A DNA stretch of 64,000 bases from assembly GCA_001896885.1 (NCBI GenBank), contig MKRJ01000021.1, positions 62,008 through 126,007 on the forward strand, written 5' to 3'. Made by a program: the position numbers and the translations under genes. The DNA is from Rhizobiales bacterium 65-79 (lineage in GTDB: Bacteria; Pseudomonadota; Alphaproteobacteria; Rhizobiales; Rhizobiaceae). Position 1 is the first letter of the stretch, and each line of letters begins with the position of its first letter. Under the pieces are notes generated by a model. It was not told the DNA's origin and made no database searches. It saw nothing but the letters and a program-made list of their open reading frames with translations. Below are positions 17,062 to 25,449 of the stretch, piece by piece.

Positions 17062-18410
17062 GGCATCCGGGACGTATAGCGATAATCGGAGCCGGGCCTT
17101 GCGGCCTTGGAGCGGCGTATCGGTTGGCCGAACTCGGCTACGATGACTTTGTCGTCTATGAGCGGGAAAGCGAGGCCGGCGGTCTCGCCGCATCGGTCGA
17201 GGATGAGCAGGGTTTCGTCTGGGACTACGGCTGCCACGTCCTCTACTCACGGTCGGACTACTTCAACCGGGTCATGGATCGCGAACTGGACGGAGAATGG
17301 ATCGAGCAGCCGCGGGACGCCCAGGTCTGGATGCATGGACGCTTCGTGCCCTACCCGCTGCAGTACAATGTCCATAACCTGCCGGCGGATATCCGTCGCG
17401 ACTGTGTCATCGGCCTGGCGAAAGCGGCAACGAGGCCGGCGCCCTCGCCGGAAGCCAGCTTCCGCGACTGGATCGTCAATGCCTTCGGCGAAGGCTTGGC
17501 CAGGCATTTCATGCTTCCCTACAATGAGAAGGTCTGGGCGCATCCGCTCGAGACCATGCAGTTCGGCTGGATCGCGGAACGGGTGCCCCGGCCGGATCTG
17601 GTGAGGGTGCTGGCGAACCTGCTCGATGGCAAGGACGACGATGGTTGGGGCCCGAACGCTCGCTTCCGCTATCCGGCGAAGGGCGGCATCGGCCGGATCT
17701 GGCGCCGCGTCGCCGACCGGGTAGGCCGCGACCGGTTTCGCTTTGGCCGAGCCGCCGTGAGGATCGACAGCCGCGCCCGGCGGATAGACTTCGCCGACGG
17801 GTCGGGGGATCGCTACGACACGCTGGTCTCGACCATGCCGATAAGCCGGCTCGTCGATCTGAGCGATTGCAACGCGCTGAAGCCGGTCGCCGCCCGGCTA
17901 TCTTCATCGAATGTCCATGTCGTCGGGCTGGGCATCGCCGGCGAGCTTCCGTACTGGCTCATGGGCCGTAAATGGATCTATTTCGCCGATCCGACCCTGC
18001 CCTTCTATCGCGTGACCGTGCTTTCGAATTTCGCGCCGGCCAACGCGCCGGCGGAACATTGGTCGTTGCTGGCGGAAATCAGCCATTCGAAATACCGTCC
18101 GGTGGACGCAGCCTCGGTCGTGGAGGACGTCATCGCCGGTTTCCTGCGGGAGGGACTGATCCCAGCCGGCGCTCCAATCGTCAGCCGCTTCCACCATGTC
18201 GCCGCGCCGGGCTATCCGACACCGACATTGCTCCGCGACGAAGCACTCTCGACGCTGCGGGATGCGCTCGAGAGGCTCGACATCCATTGTCGCGGCCGGT
18301 TCGGCGCCTGGCGCTACGAGATCGCGAACCAGGATCACTGCTTTCTTCAGGGCGCCGAACTGGCGGGACGGCTGATCCACTCCGAGCCCGAGCCGACCTT
18401 CACTTCTTGA
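17058..18410 (+). CDS. FAD-dependent oxidoreductase (amine-oxidase / UDP-galactopyranose-mutase-like)
   Basis: 450 residues from the ATG at 17058, overlapping the previous stop; the longer open frame upstream is a shadow. The N-terminal dinucleotide fold is I-A-I-I-G-A-G-P-C-G-L-G-A-A-Y-R-L followed by V-Y-E-R-E-S-E-A-G-G. The mid-region H-F-M-L-P-Y-N-E-K-V-W-A matches the Y-N-x-K-x-W block of the UDP-galactopyranose-mutase / protoporphyrinogen-oxidase-like group. It may rearrange or oxidise a nucleotide sugar or another small substrate used by the neighbouring glycosyltransferases. The precise reaction cannot be read from sequence. Confidence 0.85.
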   Translation: MRHPGRIAIIGAGPCGLGAAYRLAELGYDDFVVYERESEAGGLAASVEDEQGFVWDYGCHVLYSRSDYFNRVMDRELDGEWIEQPRDAQVWMHGRFVPYPLQYNVHNLPADIRRDCVIGLAKAATRPAPSPEASFRDWIVNAFGEGLARHFMLPYNEKVWAHPLETMQFGWIAERVPRPDLVRVLANLLDGKDDDGWGPNARFRYPAKGGIGRIWRRVADRVGRDRFRFGRAAVRIDSRARRIDFADGSGDRYDTLVSTMPISRLVDLSDCNALKPVAARLSSSNVHVVGLGIAGELPYWLMGRKWIYFADPTLPFYRVTVLSNFAPANAPAEHWSLLAEISHSKYRPVDAASVVEDVIAGFLREGLIPAGAPIVSRFHHVAAPGYPTPTLLRDEALSTLRDALERLDIHCRGRFGAWRYEIANQDHCFLQGAELAGRLIHSEPEPTFTS

Positions 18411-18416
18411 GGCAGT

Positions 18417-19385
18417 ATGATCGTTCTCATCGTCACGCGCGGCAACCACTACACGCTGAAGAGCCTGGCCGACGGAACCTACGGCGTGAAGACGCCGAAG
18501 TTCCGCATCACCCATTACGAGCGCCTGTTCGGCGCCTGGCGTGTGCCGCGCGCAACCTATATTTTTGGCGATTTGGAACGGCTGGCGCCGTGGGAACTGC
18601 GTATCGCCGCGGATCTCTACCGCGCCATGAAGGAGGCGGGGCTGCGCTGCCTCAACGATCCCGCGCGGGCCATGTCGCGCGTGGAACTCCTGACCGCCCT
18701 GGAGCGCACCGGAAGGAATCCGTTCGGTGTCATGCGGGCGGACCAGGACCCCCGGCCGAAGCGCTTTCCGGTTTTTATCCGCAGCGAGAACGATCATGCC
18801 AAGCCGAGCGCCCGCCTCTATCACGACCAGCAGGAACTCGAAGCCGCGCTCCGGGAATTGCCCGGGCTCAACTTTCCGCTGCGCGGCATGCTGGTCGAAG
18901 AATACGCGGCGGAGCCCTATGGCGACGGGCTATGGGCGAAATGGGGGACATGGCGGATCGGCGACGCGATCATCGTCGAGCACATCGCGGTCGAGGATAC
19001 GTGGATGGTCAAGATCGGCGACCATGCCAAGGTGACCGACGCGGTGGCGGAAGACGAGCATGACGCGGTCGCGACCAACCGCTACGCCCCGCCGCTTCGC
19101 GAAGCGTTCGAACTGGCCGCGATCGAGTTCGGCAGGGCGGACCATGCGACGGTCGGGGGTCGGACGGTAATCTACGAGATCAATACCAACCCGTATTCCG
19201 GCATTTTCGTAGCCGACCGGCGACCGATCCGGCACAAGACCCAGCAGATCGCGCGGGGCCGCATCGCCGATGCGCTCGCCGCCATAGACACCATCCCGAC
19301 CGGCACGGCCTCGCTGGCGCCTACGCGCCTACGCCGACCGATCCGGTGGTGGCGTCCGGGGTTCGTCACTCCAAGGCGGCCTTGA
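18417..19385 (+). CDS. ATP-grasp-like protein
   Basis: 322 residues, 7 nt after the oxidoreductase. The central and C-terminal parts look like an ATP-grasp ligase: F-P-V-F-I-R-S-E-N-D (phosphate-loop strand), M-L-V-E-E-Y (adenine-binding strand) and a late I-Y-E-I-N-T-N-P-Y-S-G, where the E-x-N pair normally binds Mg2+. The assignment is by motif only. ATP-grasp enzymes join a carboxylate to an amine, hydroxyl or thiol. The gene is convergent, 12 nt from the stop of a repeat peptide gene, which raises the possibility that the peptide is its substrate. An Arg/Trp-rich tail (R-R-P-I-R-W-W-R-P) is unusual. Confidence 0.7.
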   Translation: MIVLIVTRGNHYTLKSLADGTYGVKTPKFRITHYERLFGAWRVPRATYIFGDLERLAPWELRIAADLYRAMKEAGLRCLNDPARAMSRVELLTALERTGRNPFGVMRADQDPRPKRFPVFIRSENDHAKPSARLYHDQQELEAALRELPGLNFPLRGMLVEEYAAEPYGDGLWAKWGTWRIGDAIIVEHIAVEDTWMVKIGDHAKVTDAVAEDEHDAVATNRYAPPLREAFELAAIEFGRADHATVGGRTVIYEINTNPYSGIFVADRRPIRHKTQQIARGRIADALAAIDTIPTGTASLAPTRLRRPIRWWRPGFVTPRRP

Positions 19386-19391
19386 CCGCCT
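19374..19391. terminator. Small hairpin between convergent genes
   Basis: AGGCGG (19374-19379) pairs with CCGCCT (19386-19391) around a 6 nt loop. It overlaps the stop of the ATP-grasp-like gene and sits just after the end of the convergent peptide gene. The stem is short and has no U-run, so a terminator role is only possible. Confidence 0.3.
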
Positions 19392-19397
19392 GGCGAG

Positions 19398-19664
19398 TTA
19401 GAGAGTCCGGGCCGGAGGCGCCGAGGGAGGTGGAACCGGGCCGTAAGTCGCGGAGCGTTCTACGGCTATTCCGGGTGGCGGCACCGGCCCATAGGCCGCG
19501 CGGCGTACCACGGGACCCACGGGTGGCGGAACAGGACCATAGGCCGCGCGGCGCGGCGCGAGGCGCTCGGAAGGCGGTGGCGTCGGACCGTAAGCCGCAC
19601 GGGGCGCATCGGCAGTCTGCCGCGGCGTTCCGTCGGAAGAAACCCTGGTTTGCATGCTGGACAT
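19398..19664 (-). CDS. Short peptide with four Y-G-P-x-P-P-P repeats (precursor-like)
   Basis: 88 residues from ATG 19664, which is preceded by GGAGAG 7 nt upstream; the frame is open to an ATG at 19712. After about 20 polar residues, Y-G-P-[TV]-P-P-P occurs at 25-31, 42-48, 58-64 and 74-80, spaced 16-17 residues, and the first three copies are preceded by R-A-A or R-R-A-A. Codons for the same motif differ between copies (TAC/TAT, GGT/GGG/GGC and different Pro codons), so selection acts on the peptide and it is likely a real gene. A leader followed by evenly spaced identical cores separated by Arg resembles multi-core precursors of modified peptides. Alternatives are a Pro-rich cell-envelope linker or a glycosylation scaffold. 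It lies downstream of a DUF6065 gene on the same strand. Confidence 0.72.
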   Translation of the reverse strand: MSSMQTRVSSDGTPRQTADAPRAAYGPTPPPSERLAPRRAAYGPVPPPVGPVVRRAAYGPVPPPGIAVERSATYGPVPPPSAPPARTL

Positions 19665-19717
19665 CGAAACTCTCCGCACGAGTCTGACCTTCAGCGATCC
19701 TGTCATCGCCATGAAAT

Positions 19718-20551
19718 TTAGTCAATCCGGCCAGTGCGGCCACCTTCACCTCGATGCGCGACCGCATCGGCTTGGGCCGAAGGATCCTTAGCCACCTCGA
19801 TGGCAGCGCCCTCCATCGAGACTTTCGGAGTGGCGACTCGCAATTTGGAGAGGTGGATCGGATTCCCGATCTCGCCGGAAGGCTGGACCCCGCGCATGTA
19901 CCATTTCTGCCATCCTGTCCGCAGGGTTTCGGGATCCCCAGCCTCGAGCTTTTCGATGAATTCCTTCCGTTTCGCTTCATAGTCGCCGAACGCGGCCGCG
20001 AGTTCAGCATTTGCCCCGATCGGGACGATCTCGGGCGCGACCTCGTCCAACCCGTGATAGTTCAGCGGCGTCAGGAAGCAGAACGGCTCGTCCTCGTCGA
20101 AGGATATCCGCCCCGGCCGCGTGAACTTCCAGTTCATGGTGAAGGTGAAATTCAGCCAGTCGGTTTCGACGATCCCCTCCAGCGGGGAAATCCCGTCCTT
20201 TGGCAGGTTCGGCGAGCCCCTCACCCAGAGACCGATGCCGGCTTCCGTGCGGAACAGGTAATGGAGCTGAAACGTCAGCACGCCATGCCCGAAATGTGAC
20301 TGGGCGATCCAGTTGCTCTCCCGCCCGCCCGCCGTCTCTATCTCGATGTCGCCGGTCTCCACCCCGCCGTTCCATTCGGCGACGATGGGCACCGGGCAAA
20401 GCACTTCCCACCCCATGCTGTTGGCTATGGTCAGGGGGAGGCAGCGATAGGCGAAGCGGAACTGCGTTTCCGACATCCAGGCGCGCTCCGACACGGCCGG
20501 CACCATTCTGGGGGCGTGGTCGTTGAGGCGGTATGCGATCAGCTTCTTCAT
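19718..20551 (-). CDS. DUF6065-family protein
   Basis: 277 residues resembling the DUF6065 family, whose function is not known to me. The N-terminus K-K-L-I-A-Y-R-L-N-D-H-A-P-R-M-V-P-A and the segment Y-R-C-L-P-L-T-I-A-N-S-M-G-W are the recognisable blocks. No signal peptide or membrane segment; rich in aromatic residues and beta-type sequence. It overlaps the upstream glycosyltransferase-like gene by 4 nt (ATGA) and lies 53 nt before the repeat peptide gene, so the three are probably co-transcribed. The context suggests a role in making or modifying a glycan or peptide. Confidence 0.75.
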   Translation of the reverse strand: MKKLIAYRLNDHAPRMVPAVSERAWMSETQFRFAYRCLPLTIANSMGWEVLCPVPIVAEWNGGVETGDIEIETAGGRESNWIAQSHFGHGVLTFQLHYLFRTEAGIGLWVRGSPNLPKDGISPLEGIVETDWLNFTFTMNWKFTRPGRISFDEDEPFCFLTPLNYHGLDEVAPEIVPIGANAELAAAFGDYEAKRKEFIEKLEAGDPETLRTGWQKWYMRGVQPSGEIGNPIHLSKLRVATPKVSMEGAAIEVAKDPSAQADAVAHRGEGGRTGRID

Positions 20552-21498
20552 GCCGGCCCTGGCTCCCTCAGGAAGATTTCGTAGGATGGCTCACTGCTCT
20601 TTTTCTTGCGCCACGGCCTCAGGACATCCCTCAGCCGCTTCCGGTCCACCGGCTTCTCGTAGTCCGGAGCACGCAGCCCCGCCAGAGTGTAATAGCGGTC
20701 GAGGATGTCCGTCTGCAGGAGCCGGCGCTCCTGCGTGTAGAAGCTGAAATGCGCGACGAGAAGGTCGCCGAAAATCTTCGCCGGACGATCGAGTTTGGCA
20801 GGCAGGATCGCCGAAAACCATTCCTCCTCGTTGCCCGCGGGCGGAAAGAACGATTCGCCAAGGGCGGCGATCTCGTCGCCGAAAAAGGCGATCGCATTGA
20901 TGGAGAAGCGCCCAGTCCTCAGTTCGCGATCTGGAACCTTGAACTCGTCCAGCCTGCCGGCGCGCACCGCTTCGATAAAGACCGGATGAAGCGCCGCGGG
21001 GAAACTCGCATGCGCCCACGTGAACGGACACATGGCCTGGCAGGTGACCGGCCCATCGATGACGACGCCGGACAGATGCTTGATCAGCGAGCTGCAGACG
21101 GCATTGTTGATGATCAGCGGCGCGTACCAGAGCGCCGCGCCCCGCTCGGCCAGGGCCCTTTTCTTGAATTTCTCGAAGAAGCCGGTCTCGACGAATACGA
21201 CGTCGTCGTCGAGGCGAAGATAGAGCGCGTCGCGATCGTCGCAGAACCGGAAGAAATCGCCGATGATGGAGAAGCCGCCATCGGCGCCGGGAAGCCGCTT
21301 GATCCTGCAGCGCGGATCGCTCGCCGCCAGCCGGTCGAGATAGGCGCGATCGGCCTCGGTGCGGCAATTGTCCCATAGATGCCATTCGACGACCTCGGAA
21401 CTGCCAAGGACATAGTGGCTGAGGAGGCGCAGGTATTTTTCGCGGCCGGCCGGAGTGACGACAATCAGCTTCATGCGGGGTTTCTCGGCCGTGACCAT
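20548..21498 (-). CDS. Glycosyltransferase-like protein (D-D-D motif)
   Basis: About 316 residues from ATG 21498, which overlaps the stop of the epimerase gene (TGATG); ATG 21474 is the alternative. It begins L-I-V-V-T-P-A-G-R-E-K-Y and has A-L-Y-L-R-L-D-D-D-V-V-F-V, a strand ending in acidic residues like the metal site of GT-A glycosyltransferases, then F-F-G-D-E-I-A-A-L and E-E-E-W-F-S. I see this as a divergent glycosyltransferase; the exact family is not clear. Coupled on both sides to the epimerase and DUF6065 genes. Confidence 0.7.
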   Translation of the reverse strand: MVTAEKPRMKLIVVTPAGREKYLRLLSHYVLGSSEVVEWHLWDNCRTEADRAYLDRLAASDPRCRIKRLPGADGGFSIIGDFFRFCDDRDALYLRLDDDVVFVETGFFEKFKKRALAERGAALWYAPLIINNAVCSSLIKHLSGVVIDGPVTCQAMCPFTWAHASFPAALHPVFIEAVRAGRLDEFKVPDRELRTGRFSINAIAFFGDEIAALGESFFPPAGNEEEWFSAILPAKLDRPAKIFGDLLVAHFSFYTQERRLLQTDILDRYYTLAGLRAPDYEKPVDRKRLRDVLRPWRKKKSSEPSYEIFLREPGPA

Positions 21499-22472
21499 CA
21501 GCTCACGGCATCTTCCGCGCATGCCTTGGGACCGTCGAGCTTTTCCCTGAACCAGGCCAGCGTCCGGAGGATGCCTTCTTCGTAGGGAATACCTGCCTCC
21601 CACCCCGGAAGGATGCGCCTGGCCAGAGTGAGGTCGGGGCGGCGGTTGGTCGGATCCTGCGGCATGGCGGGGTGATGTTGGATGGAACTGCCCGGCACGA
21701 GGCCGGCAATATATCTGGCGACCTGCAGAACGGAAATCTCCCGATCGTTGCCGATGTTCAATGGACCGCGATGGGAAATGACGTCACGCCAGAAGAACCG
21801 CTCCAGCCCATCCACGATGTCGTCGACATAGCCCCAACTGCGCGATTGCGCACCATCGCCATAGACGGTGAGAACGCCGGTCGTAAGCGCCTGGCTGATG
21901 AAGTTCGAGACCGCGCGCCCGTCATCGACGCGGGTACGGGGACCATAGACGTTGAAGAGCCGCACCACGCGCACATCGATGCCGCTCGTGCGCTGCGCCT
22001 CGAACAGCAGGGCTTCGGTGCATCGCTTGCTTTCGTCATAGGACGATCTCGGGCCGGTGCAGTCGACCGAGCCTCTGTAGCTTTCAGGTTGTGGATTGAC
22101 CGACGGATCGCCGTAAACCTCGGATGTGGACGTGAAGCAGAAGCGTCCGCCTGGCTTCAGGAGCGTCAGGAGATTGAGGGCGCCGGCGACATTGGCTTTG
22201 ATCACGCGGACAGGCTCGCGCATGTACCAGGACGGCGAAGCGGGTGAGGCAAGATGCAGGATCTCGTCGAATTGCAGCGGCGAGCGAAACGCCTCCACAT
22301 CCCCGACTTCCAGCGTGAGGCGCGGATCCGCAATGTGGGAGATGTTCTCCCGCAATCCGGTCCAGAGATTGTCGACGACCACAAGCCTGTCGATATCGCT
22401 GCGCCCGAGCAGGCGGTCGACCAGATGAGACCCTATGAAACCGCAACCGCCGCTGACCAGTATGTTGCGCAT
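21498..22472 (-). CDS. NAD-dependent epimerase/dehydratase, UDP-glucuronate decarboxylase-like
   Basis: 324-residue extended short-chain dehydrogenase. Rossmann motif G-G-C-G-F-I-G (8-14), T-S-T-S-E-V-Y-G (114-121) and catalytic Y-x-x-x-K at 145/149. The block H-L-A-S-P-A-S-P (73-80) and N-V-Y-G-P-R-x-R-x-D-D-G-R are typical of UDP-glucuronate decarboxylases (UDP-xylose synthases). It would supply UDP-xylose or a related sugar to the nearby glycosyltransferases. It is the first gene of the minus-strand operon that ends with the repeat peptide. Confidence 0.88.
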   Translation of the reverse strand: MRNILVSGGCGFIGSHLVDRLLGRSDIDRLVVVDNLWTGLRENISHIADPRLTLEVGDVEAFRSPLQFDEILHLASPASPSWYMREPVRVIKANVAGALNLLTLLKPGGRFCFTSTSEVYGDPSVNPQPESYRGSVDCTGPRSSYDESKRCTEALLFEAQRTSGIDVRVVRLFNVYGPRTRVDDGRAVSNFISQALTTGVLTVYGDGAQSRSWGYVDDIVDGLERFFWRDVISHRGPLNIGNDREISVLQVARYIAGLVPGSSIQHHPAMPQDPTNRRPDLTLARRILPGWEAGIPYEEGILRTLAWFREKLDGPKACAEDAVS

Positions 22473-22642
22473 GGACGCTCCGCTCGTCGTTCAGCTGCCA
22501 TCAGCAGGCGGATACTATGTCATCCTCGAAGCGAAGGCTTCCGTCAACAGCAAGCGGAGGCAACTCCCGAATGCGGGAACGGCCGGACCCGGGCGATTTT
22601 CTCAGGAGTAGCGGGACGTGTTCCGCCAAACGCGCCCGATCC

Positions 22643-23473
22643 TCAGATGTCCCAAAGCATCCGCCTCAATTCGCGCCAGCTATCGAAGTCCGGCGCCGCC
22701 AGGATACGGCCCTCCGAAGCGTCTCCGGCCCGATAGGGGGTGCCATCGAGCTTGGCGACATGGCCGCCCGCCTCGGCATGGATCAGCGTCCCCGCCAGAT
22801 GGTCCCACGGCATCAGGCTCGTATAGCACCCGAAATCCGCGTGACCCTGGGCGAGCAGGCGATATTCGTGCGCGACGCAGCGATAGTTCATGGGTGCCAG
22901 GCAGCGCGTGTAGTTCGCCGCCACGCGGCTGCGGTCGGGTTCGGCGAGAAACTGCCAGGACAGCGCCCCCGTCATCTCGGATACCGGAACCGGATCGGCC
23001 ACCCTGGTCGGCGTCAGGTCGCCGGCGGCATCGCGCACGAAGCTGCCGCCGCCGCGCGCGGCGAGAACCCAGTCGCCGCCGACGGGATCATGGATGATCC
23101 CCGCGACGGTTTCGCCCTTCATCGTCACGGCCAGCATGACGCAGAAGAGCGGCAGCCCCGAGGCGAAATTGAATGTGCCGTCGATCGGATCGATGACGAA
23201 AGCGAGATCGGCGTCGGCCAGGCCGCCGAGCAGCGCGGCGTTCTCGCTGACGGCTTCTTCGCCGACGATCATCGCGCCCGGATATCGCTGGCGGAGCACT
23301 TTGGAAATCATCCGTTCCGCCGCGACATCGCCTTCGGTGACGAGATCGGCGCGCGACGTCTTGCGTTTGATGCTGCTCTTCTCCAGCCGGCGGAAGCGAG
23401 GCATGATCTCGGCTTTCGCCGTCTCCGACAGAAGGTCGGCGAGCATATCCATATGGCTGTCGTCGAAGGTCAT
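22643..23473 (-). CDS. Inositol monophosphatase-family phosphatase
   Basis: 276 residues with the family metal sites: G-E-E (71-73), D-P-I-D-G-T (95-100) and M-P-W-D-H-L-A-G near 221-228. The enzyme is Mg2+-dependent and removes phosphate from inositol monophosphate, histidinol phosphate, PAP or sugar phosphates; the sequence does not settle which. It stands alone, 170 nt beyond the glycan cluster, and has its own upstream region with a 15 bp inverted repeat. Confidence 0.9.
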   Translation of the reverse strand: MTFDDSHMDMLADLLSETAKAEIMPRFRRLEKSSIKRKTSRADLVTEGDVAAERMISKVLRQRYPGAMIVGEEAVSENAALLGGLADADLAFVIDPIDGTFNFASGLPLFCVMLAVTMKGETVAGIIHDPVGGDWVLAARGGGSFVRDAAGDLTPTRVADPVPVSEMTGALSWQFLAEPDRSRVAANYTRCLAPMNYRCVAHEYRLLAQGHADFGCYTSLMPWDHLAGTLIHAEAGGHVAKLDGTPYRAGDASEGRILAAPDFDSWRELRRMLWDI

Positions 23474-23508
23474 TTCCGGTGTCTTCCTATGATCCTAGTG
23501 GAAATTTA

Positions 23509-23561
23509 AATTTGACATTCGATCTCGTGGTCGACATCAAGCGGGTATCGAATGTCAAATT
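23509..23561. promoter_or_regulatory. Perfect 15 bp inverted repeat upstream of the phosphatase gene
   Basis: AATTTGACATTCGAT (23509-23523) is repeated inverted and without mismatch at 23547-23561, with 23 nt between the arms. Similarity extends outwards to CTAG on both sides (ACTAG at the right edge). Each arm contains TTGACA, a -35-like hexamer. It sits 36 nt before the phosphatase start and touches the stop of the upstream gene. A dimeric-repressor operator or a paired promoter element is likely; an RNA hairpin is possible. Confidence 0.6.
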
Positions 23562-24088
23562 CATTCAACTAGCGCTATCGTCGAACGGATCGCCCAATCG
23601 TCGATCGCAATACCTTTCCCGGCCGACGCTATGCAGATGCGGTCGAAGCGGATCGGCCGACCGGCGAGTTTCTCCTGCCAGTGCCGGCGCGCCGCTTCCT
23701 TTTCGGCAGTTTCGTCCGCACCGTAGAGGAGCGAGATATGGGGCATGAAGGCTGCGGAGACTTCCAGTTCGGGGGCAAGAAGCGTCGTGGCCCTTTCGTG
23801 GAGCTCGGCCATGGGGCCCGAGGCAGGAAATCTCGCGTAGAACGAACGGAAATAAAGATCGCTGGTCCCGATCTCCTCGATCGCGGCTGTAAAGCAGCGA
23901 GTTCCTTCGGCGGCCTGTCGGAGGACCCCGGCAAGTTCGGCCACGCTCCGGTGCACGCCGTCGGTGAGCGTGAGATGCGCCTGGAAACGCGGCGTCTTGA
24001 ATTGCCGGGAAAGCGCGTCGACGGCGGATTGCAGCAATGCCTCGTCGCCTGCGACCGGCATCAGCCATGTCGAATGCAGCCCGCTCAT
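23561..24088 (-). CDS. 2H phosphoesterase / 2'-5' RNA ligase-family protein
   Basis: 175 residues from ATG 24088; the frame is open further upstream but not protein-like. Two H-x-[ST]-x motifs define the 2H fold: H-L-T-L-T (38-42) and H-I-S-L (117-120). Family members are cyclic nucleotide phosphodiesterases or RNA-end-processing enzymes. M-x-E-L-H-E-R-A between the motifs is typical of the plant/bacterial cyclic-phosphodiesterase branch. No functional partner is adjacent. Confidence 0.82.
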   Translation of the reverse strand: MSGLHSTWLMPVAGDEALLQSAVDALSRQFKTPRFQAHLTLTDGVHRSVAELAGVLRQAAEGTRCFTAAIEEIGTSDLYFRSFYARFPASGPMAELHERATTLLAPELEVSAAFMPHISLLYGADETAEKEAARRHWQEKLAGRPIRFDRICIASAGKGIAIDDWAIRSTIALVE

Positions 24089-24229
24089 CGGCCGAACCCC
24101 GCGCCGACACCGGCTCGCGGAAAGCCATCGCCTCCGAACGTAAACGCAATTGACGGAATATGCAGGAAGGCGCAATGGTGAACGCGGCATGGCTCTCCAT
24201 TCGCCCTGTTGGCGAGAAGCGTCACCATG

Positions 24230-24258
24230 TTGTCACCGGAAATTTCTAAGTCTACCAT
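24230..24258 (+). promoter_or_regulatory. Candidate promoter of the Ugp-like operon
   Basis: TTGTCA (24230-24235), 17 nt spacer, TACCAT (24253-24258) resembles a sigma-70-type promoter (TTGACA-17-TATAAT; 5/6 and 4/6 matches). It ends 28-37 nt before the ATPase start. Assigned by eye only. Confidence 0.35.
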
Positions 24259-24285
24259 CATGACTGCTATAGCTTTTTTGCGTAG

Positions 24286-25449
24286 GTGCGATTGTTGACG
24301 GGCGTCGCTGTTCGATCGTTGGTGAAGGCGTGGGGCGATACGCGGGCCGTCGACGACGTTTCCTTCACCGTGGAGAAAGGCAGCCTGGCGGTTCTACTCG
24401 GGCCATCGGGGTGCGGCAAGTCGACGACCCTTCGAATGATCGCCGGTCTGGAAGACCCGACCTCCGGCACCGTCGAGATCGGCGGGCGCGATGTCGCCGG
24501 GCTGACGGGCGCGGCGCGCGGCGTCGCCATGGTCTTCCAGTCCTATGCGCTGTTTCCGCATCTTTCGGTCGCCGATAACATCACCTTCGGCCTGTCGGTG
24601 CGCAAGACGCCGAAGCCGGAGATGCGCGAGCGCCTTGACAAGGTTGCCGAACTCCTTGGCCTCAAGCCGCTGCTCGCGCGCAAGCCCGGCCAGCTTTCCG
24701 GCGGCCAGCAGCAGCGTGTCGCGCTCGGACGCGCGCTGATCGCCGAGGCGCCGGTCTGCCTTCTCGACGAACCGCTTTCCAACCTCGACGCCAAGCTCCG
24801 GCAGAACCTGCGCCGCGAAATCCGCGCGCTGCAGCAACGTCTGGGCATCACCATGATCTACGTCACCCACGACCAGACCGAAGCGATGAGCATGGCCGAC
24901 CGGGTGATCCTCATGCGCGGCGGCCGGATCGAGCAGAATGCCAGGCCTTCCGAACTGTACGAACGGCCCGCGAGCCTTTTCGCCGCCCGCTTCGTCGGCG
25001 GTTCGTCCATGAACCTTATCCATCTCGACAACGACGCTTCGGGCACCCGCGCCGTGATCGCCGGACAGGACGAGGTGGCGGTCCTGCCGCGGCCCGGCCG
25101 CGGCCTCGTCCTCGGCCTCAGGCCCGAAGACATTGAAATTGCGGGCGAGTCCGGAGACCGGCCAGCCGGCCATGTCATCGGCACGGAAGCCGATGTCGAG
25201 GAGATCGAATATCTGGGAGCGGACGCTCTCGTCACCTGCCGGCTCGACGATCATCGACTGACCGCCCGCACACGCGGCACCGCGGCGCCGTCGATCGGCG
25301 CCAGGGTAAGGATCGGCTGGCGCGAAAGCGCCATGCATATCTTCGACGCCGAAAGCGGATGGCGCCTCGACCCCGCCGGCGGCGAACGAAGCCGGCACGC
25401 TCCGCACGTCAACAAAGACACCCATAAAGAGAGGGAGACTTCTACATGA
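24286..25449 (+). CDS. ABC ATP-binding protein, UgpC/MalK type
   Basis: 387 residues. Walker [11 protein letters not shown]-loop F-Q-S-Y-A-L-F-P-H, signature L-S-G-G-Q-Q-Q-R, Walker [17 protein letters not shown] and H-loop T-H-D-Q-T-E-A. The last 130 residues form the TOBE/OB domain of CUT1 sugar importers. GTG 24286 is the longest start; TTG 24295 has AGGTG 6 nt upstream and may be the real one. It overlaps the binding-protein gene by 4 nt (ATGA). ATPase-first order differs from the E. coli ugp operon. Confidence 0.92.
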   Translation: MRLLTGVAVRSLVKAWGDTRAVDDVSFTVEKGSLAVLLGPSGCGKSTTLRMIAGLEDPTSGTVEIGGRDVAGLTGAARGVAMVFQSYALFPHLSVADNITFGLSVRKTPKPEMRERLDKVAELLGLKPLLARKPGQLSGGQQQRVALGRALIAEAPVCLLDEPLSNLDAKLRQNLRREIRALQQRLGITMIYVTHDQTEAMSMADRVILMRGGRIEQNARPSELYERPASLFAARFVGGSSMNLIHLDNDASGTRAVIAGQDEVAVLPRPGRGLVLGLRPEDIEIAGESGDRPAGHVIGTEADVEEIEYLGADALVTCRLDDHRLTARTRGTAAPSIGARVRIGWRESAMHIFDAESGWRLDPAGGERSRHAPHVNKDTHKERETST

